Positions 53,589-64,000 of a DNA stretch of 64,000 nt are shown here, piece after piece. Positions within the stretch are counted from its first letter, which is position 1; each line of letters opens with the position of its first letter. The notes under the pieces were generated by a model that worked only from the letters and a program-made list of their open reading frames with translations, made no database searches and was not told the DNA's origin. The translations under genes were made by a program, and so were the position numbers. Source of the stretch: Salipiger sp. CCB-MM3 (lineage in GTDB: Bacteria > Pseudomonadota > Alphaproteobacteria > Rhodobacterales > Rhodobacteraceae); assembly GCF_001687105.1 (NCBI RefSeq), contig NZ_CP014595.1, positions 1,116,001 through 1,180,000 on the forward strand, read 5' to 3'.

Positions 53589-53882
53589 TTAGCGCTTCTT
53601 CACGAACTCGGTGCGCAAGACCAGACCCTTGATCGTGTCGTGGCGACAGTCGATCTCTTCGGGATTGTCCGTGAGCCGGATCGAACGGATCACCGTGCCC
53701 TGCTTCAGCGTCTGCCCCGCGCCCTTCACCTTCAGGTCCTTGACCAGCACCACCTGATCGCCATCGGCCAGCAGGTTGCCCGCAGCGTCACGCACCTCGA
53801 CCACCGCAGCCGCAGCCACCTCGGAGGCGGGCTTCCACTCGCCGCTGGCCTCGTCATAGACCCACTCTTCGTCTGTGGCCAT
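53589..53882 (-). CDS. PhnA/YjdM-domain protein
   Basis: A 97-aa protein whose C-terminal part (DGDQVVLVKDLKVKGAGQTLKQGTVIRSIRLTDNPEEIDCR) is the YjdM/PhnA domain. In E. coli an N-terminal zinc ribbon with four cysteines precedes this domain. Here the N-terminus (MATDEEWVYDEASGEWKPAS) has no cysteines, so the zinc ribbon is missing or replaced. Despite the name it has no proven phosphonate role. Stands alone, 24 nt before the pssA gene end on the same strand. Confidence 0.8.
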   Translation of the reverse strand: MATDEEWVYDEASGEWKPASEVAAAAVVEVRDAAGNLLADGDQVVLVKDLKVKGAGQTLKQGTVIRSIRLTDNPEEIDCRHDTIKGLVLRTEFVKKR

Positions 53883-53906
53883 CTTGGCCTCCCTGCTCAG
53901 TCCCGC

Positions 53907-54677
53907 TCAGTCGGGCGCGCTGCCGCGCATACGTTTCTTCGGAAGCATGATCACCACCGCCACGAGATAGGCCGCACAGAAGAGCGCGAGGGTGATCCAT
54001 GCGTAGGTCAGCACCGCAGCGCCGACAAATGCCACACCGACCAGCACGTATTTGACGTTCTGGCGCGAGATGCGCGTGGTCTTGAACGACCACGTGGGCA
54101 CGCGGCTGATCATCGCCAGCCCGGCCAGCACCAGCCAGCCTGCCAGCAGCAGATCGGGGAACATCGGCCCGGCACCGAGCCCGAAGCTGAGATACATCGG
54201 CAGCATCGCCAGAAGCGCCCCCGCCGGAGAGGGCACGCCGGTGAAATAGGCGTTGTCGTGATCCTTGTCCTCGGACTTGCGCATCACGTTGAACCGCGCA
54301 AGGCGCACCACCGCGCAGACCGCAAACACCAGCACCGCGATCCAGCCGAAGCTGCGGCTGTCTTCCAGCGCCCATGTATAAAGCAGCATCCCCGGCGCCA
54401 CGCCGAAGTTGAGGAAATCGGCGAGGCTGTCGAGTTCGGCGCCCATGCCGCTTTCGGACTTCAGCGCCCGCGCCAGACGTCCATCCAGCCCGTCGAGCAC
54501 CGCCGCCAGCAGGATCAGCTGCACCGCCAGTTCGTAAGACCCCTGCAAACCGAAGCGGATCGCGGTGAGACCGGCGCAGATGGCCACCACGGTCAGCACG
54601 TTCGGCAGCAGTTGGATCAGCGTCACCTTTTCGGCGGCGCGGACCTTCGGATCCTCTGTCGGCTTCTGATCATTCAT
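53907..54677 (-). CDS. pssA: CDP-diacylglycerol-serine O-phosphatidyltransferase
   Basis: A 256-aa inner-membrane enzyme with about 7 helices. The CDP-alcohol phosphotransferase motif D-G-x2-A-R-x8-G-x3-D-x3-D appears as [20 protein letters not shown] followed by [11 protein letters not shown]. It makes phosphatidylserine from CDP-diacylglycerol and serine. Its start overlaps the 3' end of the psd gene by 8 nt, so the two phosphatidylethanolamine steps are coupled. Confidence 0.93.
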   Translation of the reverse strand: MNDQKPTEDPKVRAAEKVTLIQLLPNVLTVVAICAGLTAIRFGLQGSYELAVQLILLAAVLDGLDGRLARALKSESGMGAELDSLADFLNFGVAPGMLLYTWALEDSRSFGWIAVLVFAVCAVVRLARFNVMRKSEDKDHDNAYFTGVPSPAGALLAMLPMYLSFGLGAGPMFPDLLLAGWLVLAGLAMISRVPTWSFKTTRISRQNVKYVLVGVAFVGAAVLTYAWITLALFCAAYLVAVVIMLPKKRMRGSAPD

Positions 54678-55344
54678 TCAGGGGCTCCCCAAGGTCGGCA
54701 ATGACGCTCTCGCCCGCGATCATGGTCTGGCCGATGGCAACCTGCGGCTCCACCCCCTCGGGCAGATAGACGTCCAGACGCGAGCCGAAGCGGATAAGAC
54801 CGAACCGATCGCCACGGTTCAGCCGGTCGCCGTCCTTCACCCACCACATGATACGCCGCGCCACAAGGCCTGCGATCTGCACCACTGCGATCTCGCGCCC
54901 GTCCTCGAGGCGGATGCGCAGCGCGTTGCGCTCGTTGTCCACCGAAGCTTTGTCGAGCGAGGCGTTGAGGAACTTGCCGGGGCGATAGGCCACCGAGACG
55001 ATCTCGCCCGTCGCCGGGGTGCGGTTCACGTGACAGTTGAACACCGACATGAAGACCGACACGCGAGTCAGCGGCGCATCGGGCATGCCCAGCTCCGCCG
55101 GCGGCACGGCGGGCTCGATCAGCGACACCACACCGTCGGCGGGCGAGACCAGCAGGCCGGGGCGCTGCGGCACCACGCGCTCGGGATCGCGGAAGAAGTA
55201 ATAGCACCAGACGGTGAGGCCGACGCCGATCCAGCCCAGCGGGTCCCAGATCAGGAAGAGCACCACGGTGATCGCGGCAAAGATGCCGACGAACTTGCGT
55301 CCCTCGGGGTGCATCGGTTTGATGAACGTGTCGCGCATCCGCAT
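54670..55344 (-). CDS. psd: Phosphatidylserine decarboxylase (short, PsdB-type)
   Basis: A 224-aa decarboxylase that converts phosphatidylserine to phosphatidylethanolamine. The autocleavage site that yields the pyruvoyl group lies in [15 protein letters not shown], with the conserved Gly-Ser. The shorter type resembles proteins from alphaproteobacteria rather than E. coli Psd (322 aa). A conserved His is in [15 protein letters not shown]. Two N-terminal helices anchor it. First gene of psd-pssA. Confidence 0.93.
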   Translation of the reverse strand: MRMRDTFIKPMHPEGRKFVGIFAAITVVLFLIWDPLGWIGVGLTVWCYYFFRDPERVVPQRPGLLVSPADGVVSLIEPAVPPAELGMPDAPLTRVSVFMSVFNCHVNRTPATGEIVSVAYRPGKFLNASLDKASVDNERNALRIRLEDGREIAVVQIAGLVARRIMWWVKDGDRLNRGDRFGLIRFGSRLDVYLPEGVEPQVAIGQTMIAGESVIADLGEPLNE

Positions 55345-55458
55345 GGGGAGGCTCCCTCTTGGCTGGGATTTCGGGGGTGCAGGCAGCTAAGCGCAAGCGC
55401 GCCCGCGTGCAAGCCCTTTGGCAACCACGGGGCGCACGGTCAGGCGAGGCTGGCGCGG

Positions 55459-56073
55459 TCAGGCCTCGGCGGCCATCGGGTCGGTCGCCTGCATCGCGGG
55501 ACGCTGGGAAAACGCGTCATACCATTCGGCCAGCGCCTCGCGCCCGACGCGCCACTTGCGGGCGTCATGGCGGAAATCGAGATACCCCAGAGCACAGGCG
55601 ACCGAGATATGCCCCATGTCCACGCGCCCGGCGAGATGGCTCATCCAGCGCGTGTTGAGCGCGTCGAGCGCGCGGCTCACCTTGCTCCACTGGCCTTCGA
55701 TCCATTCCATCGAGACCTGCTCACGCGGGCGGAAGCGTTCCTCGTAGATGATCAGCACGGCGGCATCCATGATGCCGTCGCCAGTGGCCTCAAGCGTCAG
55801 CGTGTCCCAGATGCGGCTCTCGGGATAGAGCCCGGCCTCGGCGCGGGCATCGAGAAAGCGGCAGATCACCCGGCTGTCGTAAAGCGTCGGCCCGTCGGCA
55901 CGCACCAGAGCGGGGATCTTGCCCACCGGGTTGGCCGAGACCAGCGCGGGATCAGGCGTCAGCGGAGAGGCGGTGACCTGCACCATCTCGACATCCTCGT
56001 ACTGGCCGGTTTCATGCAGCGTCACCAGCACCTTACGGACAAAGGGGGACGGTCCGGCCTGCAGCAGTTTCAT
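55459..56073 (-). CDS. Glutathione S-transferase family protein
   Basis: A 204-aa soluble enzyme with the two-domain GST fold. The N-terminal thioredoxin-like domain includes MKLLQAGPSPFVRKVLVTLHETG (residues 1-23) with Ser in SPFVRKV as the catalytic residue, NPVGKIPALVRADG and the glutathione contact DSRVICRFLD. A helical C-terminal domain starts near 90. The start Met at 56073 is the natural one; the frame up to 56193 overlaps the gap before groEL and is not coding. Substrate unknown. Confidence 0.9.
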   Translation of the reverse strand: MKLLQAGPSPFVRKVLVTLHETGQYEDVEMVQVTASPLTPDPALVSANPVGKIPALVRADGPTLYDSRVICRFLDARAEAGLYPESRIWDTLTLEATGDGIMDAAVLIIYEERFRPREQVSMEWIEGQWSKVSRALDALNTRWMSHLAGRVDMGHISVACALGYLDFRHDARKWRVGREALAEWYDAFSQRPAMQATDPMAAEA

Positions 56074-56208
56074 CGCAGATCTCCTTGCGCGGTTCTCGCT
56101 CCGGAGCCTAGCGCGCTGGCCGCGAAAGGAAAATGGCGAAGGCGGCGATGCGCCGAAATGCCCACCGCCCTTGGCCGAGACGCCCCTCGCCAAGGGCGCA
56201 TCAAACGC

Positions 56209-56232
56209 AAAACGGGGGGCCGAAGCCCCCCG
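56209..56232 (-). terminator. Intrinsic terminator of groEL with UUCG tetraloop
   Basis: On the minus strand CGGGGGGC-TTCG-GCCCCCCG, an 8-bp stem closed by the very stable C(UUCG)G tetraloop, is followed by TTTTGCGTTT. It lies 40 nt past the groEL stop at 56272. Confidence 0.92.
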
Positions 56233-56271
56233 CCTGCTGCCCGAAGGCAGACGTCCTAATGGACCGGCAGA

Positions 56272-57930
<1,659 letters not shown>

Positions 57931-57987
57931 CTAAATCTGTATTGAGGTCAGGCGTATCGGGCCCGCAGGCCCGGAGCGATCAGCGGA

Positions 57988-58281
57988 TCAGGCCGCCTCG
58001 GTGATGCCGAGGATGTCCGATTCCTTCATGATCAGCAGCTCTTCGCCGTCGATCGACACTTCGGTGCCGGACCATTTGCCGAACAGCACGCGGTCGCCGG
58101 ATTTCACGGCCATCGCGATGAGCTCGCCGGAATCCTTGCGGGCGCCTTCGCCGCAGGCAACGATTACGCCCTCAGCGGGCTTCTCTTTTGCGCTGTCGGG
58201 GATGATCAGACCGCCCTTGGTCTTTTCGTCGCTCTCAACGCGGCGAACCAGCACGCGGTCGTGAAGCGGTTTGAATGCCAT
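57988..58281 (-). CDS. groES: Co-chaperonin GroES
   Basis: A 97-aa co-chaperonin that caps GroEL. The family core is [40 protein letters not shown] with the mobile loop, and the C-terminal [20 protein letters not shown]. Start Met 58281, with a GGAG site; the frame to 58368 is leader sequence. It is the first gene of groESL with a CIRCE element 77 nt upstream. Confidence 0.98.
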   Translation of the reverse strand: MAFKPLHDRVLVRRVESDEKTKGGLIIPDSAKEKPAEGVIVACGEGARKDSGELIAMAVKSGDRVLFGKWSGTEVSIDGEELLIMKESDILGITEAA

Positions 58282-58357
58282 CTTCGAGTCTCCATAGCTC
58301 AAAGGTTGTCCCTGTAGGCCCCCGCTGATAGCCAGACGGCGTCTGACCCGAGAGCCA

Positions 58358-58420
58358 TTAGCACTCACCCTTGTGGAGTGCTAACGAGGCATAGCTAGGC
58401 AGGCCCACGTTTTGAGTCAA
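58358..58420 (-). promoter_or_regulatory. groESL promoter with CIRCE operator
   Basis: A perfect CIRCE, TTAGCACTC-N9-GAGTGCTAA (58358-58384), the HrcA-binding operator of heat-shock genes. On the minus strand a -35 TTGACT (58420-58415) and -10 TAGCTA (58397-58392, only partly consensus), with 17 nt spacing, lie directly upstream, so HrcA would block near the transcription start. Confidence 0.9.
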
Positions 58421-58580
58421 CACTCCCGTCCGAGAAAATTTCATGACACCCGGCAGAGCGCATCGACCCGCGCCCGAGACATGTGCACGGCCCGGCGCTC
58501 TCGCAAGGCAAGCCACGCAGGCCATGGCATATCTCCGCCGAATGTGGTGACCTGACTGAGATCACAGAATCGAGACCCAC

Positions 58581-59549
58581 ATGGCCATTCCCTACGCGCC
58601 GATCTCGGCGCCCTCCCCGCTGCAGCAGCCGCCGCACGACAATACCCGTGGCTTCCTGTTCATGGCGCTCGGCTTTTTCGGCTTCGGCATCACCGACATG
58701 CTGGCCAAATTGCTGACCGAACATCTGCCGCTGATGCAGGTGATCTGGTTCCGGCAGTCGGGCCTGTTCATCGGGGTGATGGTCCTGCTGATGATGCGCG
58801 GCAGCCATATCCTGCGCACGCCGCACCCGGTGCTGCAGATGCTGCGGGGGGTGATCGCTCTGAGCTCGGCCGCCTGTTTCATCATGTCGCTGCGGTTTGT
58901 CGGACTGGCCGATGCCACCGCGGTGACCTTCACCGCGCCGTTCATCGTCACCGTCTTCGGCGCACTCTTGCTCAAAGAGCCGGTGGGGCCGCGCCGCTGG
59001 GCCGCGGTGATCACGGGCTTCATTGGGGTGCTGGTGGTGATCCGTCCGGGCATGGGCGTCTTTCACCCGGCCATCGGCTTTGCCTTCATCGCGGCGCTTT
59101 TCTTTGCAGCCCGGCAGCTTCTGTCGCGCTACCTCAGCGGTGCGGACAGTATTGCCACGACGGTCAGCTACACCTCGCTCACCTCGTTCCTGCTGTGCTC
59201 GGTGCCTCTGGTCTTCATCTGGCAGACCCCGCCCAGCCTTGGGGTCTGGGCCATGTGCCTGATCATCGCCACGACGGCGGGCCTTGGCGAGTTCCTGATC
59301 ATCCGAGGGCTCGACGTCGGTCAGGCCGTGGTGATGGCGCCGGTGCAATACACGATGATCATCTGGAGCACCCTCTACGGCTTCCTCGTCTTCGCCGATC
59401 TGCCCGATTTGTGGACCTTCGTCGGCTGCGGGATCATCATCGCCTCGGGGCTCTACACGCTCTACCGAGAGCGCGTGCTGGCCAAGCGCGCGAAACGCGC
59501 CGCCGCCGCCGCACAGGCAGAATTGCAAGCCACGCCAAGCGAGGCCTAA
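58581..59549 (+). CDS. DMT superfamily (EamA) transporter
   Basis: A 322-aa membrane protein with about 10 helices in two EamA repeats, of the drug/metabolite transporter group. The first repeat runs from ALGFFGFGITDMLAKLLTEHLPLMQVIWFRQSGLFIGVMVLL; the second has VIRPGMGVFHPAIGFAFIAALFFAARQLLSRYLSG. Such proteins export amino acids, sugars or drugs; the substrate here cannot be read. The C-terminal KRAKRAAAAAQAEL is a charged cytoplasmic tail. Divergent from groESL. Confidence 0.88.
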   Translation: MAIPYAPISAPSPLQQPPHDNTRGFLFMALGFFGFGITDMLAKLLTEHLPLMQVIWFRQSGLFIGVMVLLMMRGSHILRTPHPVLQMLRGVIALSSAACFIMSLRFVGLADATAVTFTAPFIVTVFGALLLKEPVGPRRWAAVITGFIGVLVVIRPGMGVFHPAIGFAFIAALFFAARQLLSRYLSGADSIATTVSYTSLTSFLLCSVPLVFIWQTPPSLGVWAMCLIIATTAGLGEFLIIRGLDVGQAVVMAPVQYTMIIWSTLYGFLVFADLPDLWTFVGCGIIIASGLYTLYRERVLAKRAKRAAAAAQAELQATPSEA

Positions 59550-59571
59550 GCAGACGGCCCGAGGGGCGGCG

Positions 59572-60249
59572 TCACTCCGCCGCCTCTTCCTCCCAACTGC
59601 CCGCCCAATGCACCAGCCCCTCGCGTCCCGCATCGGTCAGATCGTAGACCCCCACCCGCACGCGGGTAAACCAGCCATAGTGATTGTCGGCCATCAGCCG
59701 CGTCGCCACTTTGACCCCGGTCGCCGCCACCACATCCCTGCCCCGGCTCTCGCCGGCCTCGATCAGGAACGCCGCACAGCGCAGCGCGTCCTGCCGGTAG
59801 CCGGTGACGATGCCATGCCGCGTGGCGCCGCCGTCGTTGGGATCGCCGGTGATCCGCCGAAACTCGCGCAGCAGCTTGGCCTGCCCTGCCTTGCTCTTGC
59901 GCGGTGCATAGGGGCCCGGATCGCAATGCACTTCGGCGCGCCCGTCCTTGACGGTGATGAACCCCAGCCCGAGCCGCCGGCACATGGCCAGATTGTCCTT
60001 CAGCGCCCGCCGCGCCGTGCGCCCGCCGGGTTTTGGCACCGCGATATAGACCAGATCGGACAGCCGCAGCCGCGCCAGCGCCTGATGAAACAGCGCCAGC
60101 GTGATCTTCAGCTTCAGCTCGACGATCACCGGCGCTTCGTCACCGCGCACCGCCACGAGGTCGGCCGCGCCCACCTCGCCCTTCACCTCATAGCCCTGCC
60201 GGACCAAAAGCGCCTTTACCGGCGCATAGAGTTCACTTTCCCGCAACAT
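59572..60249 (-). CDS. DUF2161 family (PD-(D/E)XK nuclease-like) protein
   Basis: A 225-aa protein of the DUF2161 family, with a PD-(D/E)XK-like core: LYAPVKALLVRQGYEVKGEVGAADLVAVRGDEAPVIVELKLK, where D, E-x-K and the following LALFHQALARL match the restriction-like fold. It resembles nuclease or DNA-repair-linked proteins, but activity is unproven. The start is uncertain (ATG 60249 or 60261). It converges with the DMT gene and diverges from the TraB/GumN gene. Confidence 0.7.
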   Translation of the reverse strand: MLRESELYAPVKALLVRQGYEVKGEVGAADLVAVRGDEAPVIVELKLKITLALFHQALARLRLSDLVYIAVPKPGGRTARRALKDNLAMCRRLGLGFITVKDGRAEVHCDPGPYAPRKSKAGQAKLLREFRRITGDPNDGGATRHGIVTGYRQDALRCAAFLIEAGESRGRDVVAATGVKVATRLMADNHYGWFTRVRVGVYDLTDAGREGLVHWAGSWEEEAAE

Positions 60250-60337
60250 GGCCGCCACCATCGCCCCGCCGCTTGCCGCTGGCAAGCCGCTGCCCTAGCC
60301 TGCCCCGGTTCCGCGTTCCCCGTGAGGTAGCCCCCGC

Positions 60338-61327
60338 ATGTTCCGTCCGCTCATTGCCCTGCTCCTGATGCTCGCGCCCGCCGCGCTCCATGCCGCCTGC
60401 GAAGGCAGCGATCTGCGCGGCACGCTCACCGAGGCCGAACAGGCCGAGCGCAGCCGGATGCTGGCCGAGATCCCTTTCCCGGCGGGAAACCATTGGCGCG
60501 CCACCCGCGGCGATGAGGTGATCCATCTGATCGGCACCATGCATCTTGGCGATCAGCGCCTCGACGGGCCGGTGGAGCGCCTCGTGCCGCTGGTCGAGAG
60601 CGCCAGCACGCTGCTGCTGGAGATGACCCGCGCCGATGAAACCCAGCTGCAGCAGGCGCTGGCGGCGGATCCGGGGATGCTGACGCTCAAGGACAGCAGC
60701 CTGCCCGACCTTCTGCCCGAAGAGACGTGGCAGGCGCTGGCCGAGGCGGCGCGCGACCGCGGCATCCCGGCGATCCTCGCCGCAAAGTTCCAGCCTTGGT
60801 ACCTGTCGATGATGCTCGCCACGCCGCCCTGTGCCATGGCGCAGCTGCAGGGCAAGACCGGGCTCGACAAGCGGCTCGAGGATCTGGCCGAGGGTGCGGG
60901 CGTGCCGACCCGCGCGCTCGAAAGCTATGACACGGTGTTCCGCCTGTTCAACGCCGAGCCGATCGAGGAACAGCTCGAAATGCTGCGCACCGGCATCCTC
61001 GACACGAAAACCGCCGAAGACCAGTTCGCCACCATGTTCGCCGCCTATTTCGAAGAGGCCCATGCCGACACGCTGGTGATCTCTCGGCTGATCGCCCGCC
61101 GGGCCCTGCCCGAGGCCCCCGCCGAGGTCGACAAGATGATGGATGAAACCGAGGCGCAGCTGCTGGTCGCCCGCAACCACGCGTGGATCCCGGTGCTGCT
61201 GGAGGCTGCAGAGCAGAGCGAGGAGCCCGTGGTGGCCGCCTTCGGCGCCGCGCATCTGGGCGGCACCGAAGGGGTTCTGAACCTGCTGGCGGATGAGGGG
61301 TTCAGCCTCACCCGCGAGGCGTTCTAG
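60338..61327 (+). CDS. TraB/GumN family protein (lipoprotein/secreted)
   Basis: A 329-aa protein with a signal peptide (MFRPLIALLLMLAPAALHAAC, Cys next to the cleavage site, possibly lipidated). The family motifs are G-x-x-H, GTMHLGD at about residue 66 and GAAHLGG near the C-terminus, which bind metal in the TraB/PrgY/GumN fold. The family includes metallopeptidase-like proteins and a plant-pathogen gum protein; function here is unknown. Its TAG stop interlocks with the stop of the convergent M3 peptidase (CTAG). Confidence 0.82.
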   Translation: MFRPLIALLLMLAPAALHAACEGSDLRGTLTEAEQAERSRMLAEIPFPAGNHWRATRGDEVIHLIGTMHLGDQRLDGPVERLVPLVESASTLLLEMTRADETQLQQALAADPGMLTLKDSSLPDLLPEETWQALAEAARDRGIPAILAAKFQPWYLSMMLATPPCAMAQLQGKTGLDKRLEDLAEGAGVPTRALESYDTVFRLFNAEPIEEQLEMLRTGILDTKTAEDQFATMFAAYFEEAHADTLVISRLIARRALPEAPAEVDKMMDETEAQLLVARNHAWIPVLLEAAEQSEEPVVAAFGAAHLGGTEGVLNLLADEGFSLTREAF

Positions 61328-63345
61328 GCCGCCAGCCCGCGCCCTTTGAGCAGCGCTTCGACCCCGGGCATGCGACCGCGGAACGCGGTGTAAAGCTCTT
61401 CGGCCTCGACCGAGCCGCCCTTCGACAGGATGAACTCTTCGAGCTTCGCGGCGGTCTTGGGATCGAAGGCACCGCCCGCTTCCTCGAAAGCGGCAAAGGC
61501 GTCGGCGTCCATCACCTCGGACCACATGTAGCTGTAATAGCCCGAGGAATAGCCGTCCCCCGCGAAGACATGGGCGAAATGCGGCGTGGCATGGCGCATG
61601 GTGATCGCCGAGGGCATGCCGATGCTTTCCAGCACCTGCGCCTGTTTCGCCATCGGATCATCGGCGGCCTTGCCCGAATGGAACTCCAGATCGACCAGCG
61701 CCGAGGCGACATATTCCACCGTCTGGAAGCCCATGTCGAAGGTCGCCGCCGCCAGCACCTTGTCGAGCAGCGCCTTGGGCATCGCCTCTCCGGTCTCGGC
61801 ATGGGTGGCAAACTCGGCCAGCACCTCCGGCACCTCCAGCCAGTGCTCGTAAAGCTGGCTCGGCAGTTCCACGAAGTCGCGCGCCACCGAGGTGCCCGAG
61901 ACCGAGCCGAACTCCACATCCGACAGCATCTGGTGCAGCGCGTGGCCGAACTCGTGGAACAGCGTGCGCGCGTCGTCATAAGACAGCAGCGCCGGCTTGC
62001 CCTTGGACGGCTTGGCGAAGTTGCAGACGTTGATCACGATGGGTGCCTTCGTGACCGGGCGCTTGGCCTGGCTTTGCATCGCCGAACACCATGCGCCCGA
62101 CCGTTTCGAAGCGCGGGCGAAGTAATCCCCGATGAACACCGCCAGATGCTCGCCGTTCCGCGTCACCTCCCACGCCCGGCAATCGGGGTGGTAAAGCGGC
62201 TGATCCAGCGCTCGGAACTCCAGCCCGAACAAGCGGTTGGCGCAGGTGAAGGCCGCCTCGATCATCCGCTCCAGCTGCAGGTAGGGCTTCAGTTCCGCCT
62301 CATCGAGATCATGCAGCGCGCGGCGCCGCTTCTCGGCATAGTAGCGCCAGTCCCACGCCCGGAAATCATCGTTGACCCCATCCTCGCGCAGCATCTCTTC
62401 CATCTGCGCCTGATCGGCCATCGCCGCGGCGCGGGCGGGCTGCCAGACCTGCATCAGAAGCTCGCGCACCCGCTCGGGGCTACCCGCCATCTCGGTCTCG
62501 AGCTTGTAGGAGGCGAAATCGGGATAGCCCAACAGCGCCGCGCGCTCTTCGCGCAGTTTCAGCACCTCGGCGGCGATGCCCCGGTTGTCGGTCGCCCCGC
62601 CGTTCTCGCCGCGCGAGGTCCATGCTCGCCACGCTGTTTCGCGCAGGTCGCGCCGGGGCGAGAACTGCAGGAACGGCACGATGAGCGAGCGCGACAGGGT
62701 GATCACCGGCCCGTTATGCCCGCCAGCCTCGCCCGCCGACCGCGCGCCATCGACGACAAATTCGGGCAGCCCCTCGAGATCAGCTTCGGTGAGCGGCATC
62801 ACCCAATCAGCCTCGTCCTTCAGCAGGTTCTGGGTGAACTCGGTGCCGAGCACCGCAAGCCGCGACTTCACCTCTTTCATCCGCTCCGCCTCGGGCCCGG
62901 TGAGCGCGGCCCCTGCGCGCACGAACCCGCGGTGGGTGAGCATCAGCACCCGCGCTTCTTCGTCCGTGAGCCCCAGCGTATCGCGCTGCGCCCAGAGGTC
63001 CCGCACCCGGCCAAAGAGTGCCGCATTCGAGTAGATCGCCGAGCTATGCGCCGCCAGCTTGGGCGAGAACTCCCGCTGCAGCGCCTGCCGCGCCGCGTTG
63101 CTGTCCGCGCCCGCCACCGAGAAGAACACCGACAGCACCTTGTCGAGCGCCTCGCCCGCGCCCTCCATCGCCTCGATGGTATTGGCAAAGCTGGGTGCCT
63201 CGGGAGTGTCGGCGATCGCCTCGATCTCGGAGAGATGCGCCGCGAGCGCCTCGTCAAAGGCCGGGGCGAAATCCGCGTCGGAGATACGGTCGAAGGGGGC
63301 GAGGCCGAAGGGCGTGTCCCATTCGGCAAGCAACGGGTTGGTCAT
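61324..63345 (-). CDS. M3 family oligopeptidase (PrlC/OpdA-like)
   Basis: A 673-aa zinc metallopeptidase that degrades short peptides in the cytoplasm. The zinc site H-E-x-x-H is in DARTLFHEFGHALHQML, and the third ligand Glu is downstream. Segments such as SSGYYSYMWSEVMDADAF match oligopeptidase A/dipeptidyl carboxypeptidase. The start MTNPLLAEWDTPFGLAPFDRI matches the family. Its stop overlaps the TraB/GumN stop (CTAG at 61324-61327). Confidence 0.93.
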   Translation of the reverse strand: MTNPLLAEWDTPFGLAPFDRISDADFAPAFDEALAAHLSEIEAIADTPEAPSFANTIEAMEGAGEALDKVLSVFFSVAGADSNAARQALQREFSPKLAAHSSAIYSNAALFGRVRDLWAQRDTLGLTDEEARVLMLTHRGFVRAGAALTGPEAERMKEVKSRLAVLGTEFTQNLLKDEADWVMPLTEADLEGLPEFVVDGARSAGEAGGHNGPVITLSRSLIVPFLQFSPRRDLRETAWRAWTSRGENGGATDNRGIAAEVLKLREERAALLGYPDFASYKLETEMAGSPERVRELLMQVWQPARAAAMADQAQMEEMLREDGVNDDFRAWDWRYYAEKRRRALHDLDEAELKPYLQLERMIEAAFTCANRLFGLEFRALDQPLYHPDCRAWEVTRNGEHLAVFIGDYFARASKRSGAWCSAMQSQAKRPVTKAPIVINVCNFAKPSKGKPALLSYDDARTLFHEFGHALHQMLSDVEFGSVSGTSVARDFVELPSQLYEHWLEVPEVLAEFATHAETGEAMPKALLDKVLAAATFDMGFQTVEYVASALVDLEFHSGKAADDPMAKQAQVLESIGMPSAITMRHATPHFAHVFAGDGYSSGYYSYMWSEVMDADAFAAFEEAGGAFDPKTAAKLEEFILSKGGSVEAEELYTAFRGRMPGVEALLKGRGLAA

Positions 63346-63409
63346 ATGCAGACTCCTTTTGCAGCGAAGCTATGACCTTCGCCCGCCGCCTTCAATGGGG
63401 CTGGCGGAT

Positions 63410-63501
63410 GCCTCCGGCGGGAGTATTTTCGGAAAGATGAAAGCCGGGCACCGCGCTGGCGCCTTCGTCTAGATCAAAATATCCCCGCCGGAGGCTCCGG
63501 C
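63410..63501. repeat. Intergenic palindrome (copy C)
   Basis: Left arm GCCTCCGGCGGG...ATTTT (63410-63443) and right arm (63462-63501), whose reverse complement also has GCCTCCGGCGGG then GATATTTT, form an imperfect long hairpin. Same family as copies at 5731 and 9033. It lies between the M3 peptidase and the permease gene. Confidence 0.75.
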
Positions 63502-63521
63502 ACCTGCCACCGGCGGCGCCC

Positions 63522-64000
63522 TCAGGGCCGCTCGCGCAGCCGCGCCTCGAGGTGCCGCAGCAGCAGCGACAGGGAAATGGTCAGCGTCAAATAGATCAGC
63601 GCCACCACATTGTAGGTCTCAAAGTAGCGAAAGTTGCCCGCCGCGGTGACTTTGCCCAGTTGCGTCACATCCAGAACCCCCAGCACCGAAACCAGCGAGC
63701 TGTCCTTGACCATGGCGACAAAATCATTGCCCAGCGGCGGCAGGATGGTGCGGATCGCCTGCGGCAGCACGATCAGCCGGAACACCTGAAAGCGGCTCAG
63801 CCCGAGCGCCTCGGCGGCCTCGATCTGCCCTTCATCCACCGACAGCAGCCCGGCGCGGAACACCTCGGCGATGAAGGCCGAATAGCCGATGGTCAGCGCG
63901 AGGATCGCCCGCCAGAGCAGCGAGAAATCCCGCACCCGGATTGGCTCGATCCCGAGCTGCCCGGCCAGCCAGTTCCAGCCCGCAACCAGCCCCGGCGCCA
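63522..64000 (-). CDS. Polar amino acid ABC transporter permease (partial)
   Basis: The 3' end of a HisM/GlnP-family permease; the frame continues past 64000, so the N-terminus is outside the window. The visible part has the EAA loop [54 protein letters not shown], the typical partner contact for the ATPase, and a C-terminal helix ending [14 protein letters not shown]. It would belong to an amino acid uptake system whose other genes are upstream, beyond the window. The GTG-initiated form at 63935 is internal. Confidence 0.88.
   Translation of the reverse strand, partial: APGLVAGWNWLAGQLGIEPIRVRDFSLLWRAILALTIGYSAFIAEVFRAGLLSVDEGQIEAAEALGLSRFQVFRLIVLPQAIRTILPPLGNDFVAMVKDSSLVSVLGVLDVTQLGKVTAAGNFRYFETYNVVALIYLTLTISLSLLLRHLEARLRERP

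Noticed and set aside
61570..63375. Plus-strand open frame of 601 codons opposite the M3 peptidase
   Set aside because: Antisense shadow; the minus frame has the HEFGH zinc site.

Overview
The window is a gene-dense, GC-rich chromosomal segment of an alphaproteobacterium, most likely a marine Rhodobacteraceae (Roseobacter group). Evidence for this is the CcrM methyltransferase next to ribonuclease HII, CtrA-type boxes (TTAA-N7-TTAAC), the petABC/fbcFBC order, a CIRCE-controlled groESL, the DeoC plus two-domain aldehyde dehydrogenase (ALDH16-type) pair, and repeated intergenic palindromes with the core GCCTCCGGCGGG. I see no insertion sequences, prophage, rRNA or CRISPR. One tRNA (Cys) and one TPP riboswitch are present.

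Layout. 1-1.4 kb: end of uppP, then rlmH and rsfS. 1.5-9 kb (mostly minus): aldehyde dehydrogenase, deoC, a GT8-like glycosyltransferase, a small monooxygenase-fold protein, an aromatic/aspartate aminotransferase, a mercaptopyruvate sulfurtransferase and smpB. 9.2-13.5 kb (plus): a urate/allantoin operon with a PuuE-UraD fusion, ureidoglycine aminohydrolase, ureidoglycolate lyase and an NCS2 permease. 13.5-20.9 kb: small envelope proteins, a membrane protein with an apparent C-terminal winged helix, a Tat-type lipoprotein transglycosylase, a copper-delivery cluster (SCO1, PCuAC, a His/Cys-rich membrane protein), a DeoR regulator and a class II aldolase. 21.2-24.1 kb: rutABCD for pyrimidine ring cleavage, preceded by a RutR-like palindrome.

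24.5-36.9 kb is the accessory part: sulfotransferase, two glycosyltransferases, a 917-aa polysaccharide-lyase-like protein with three C-terminal repeats, UDP-glucose dehydrogenase, and a UDP-glucuronate epimerase. These suggest synthesis and remodelling of an acidic, possibly sulfated, exopolysaccharide. Inside it lies a three-gene unit: a 75-aa peptide with a twin-Arg leader and an alternating His-Lys/Met-Lys tail, an HprK-like kinase with a possible PqqD-like N-terminus, and a nucleotidyltransferase-family protein. It resembles a peptide-modification (RiPP-like) system. The peptide gene has a near-consensus promoter with a perfect CtrA box beside its -35. A second perfect CtrA box lies upstream of the lyase-like gene.

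36.9-64 kb is mainly housekeeping: hemerythrin and universal stress protein (with an FNR-like site), a CtrA-like regulator with a degenerate receiver, DUF484-xerC, rnhB-ccrM, a chemoreceptor, aroC, thiBPQ behind a TPP riboswitch, petABC, a LpxQ-like outer-membrane barrel, pssA-psd, a GST, groESL, a DMT exporter, DUF2161, a TraB/GumN-type protein, an M3 oligopeptidase and the end of a polar amino acid ABC permease.

All product calls come from reading the protein sequences; no database search was possible.
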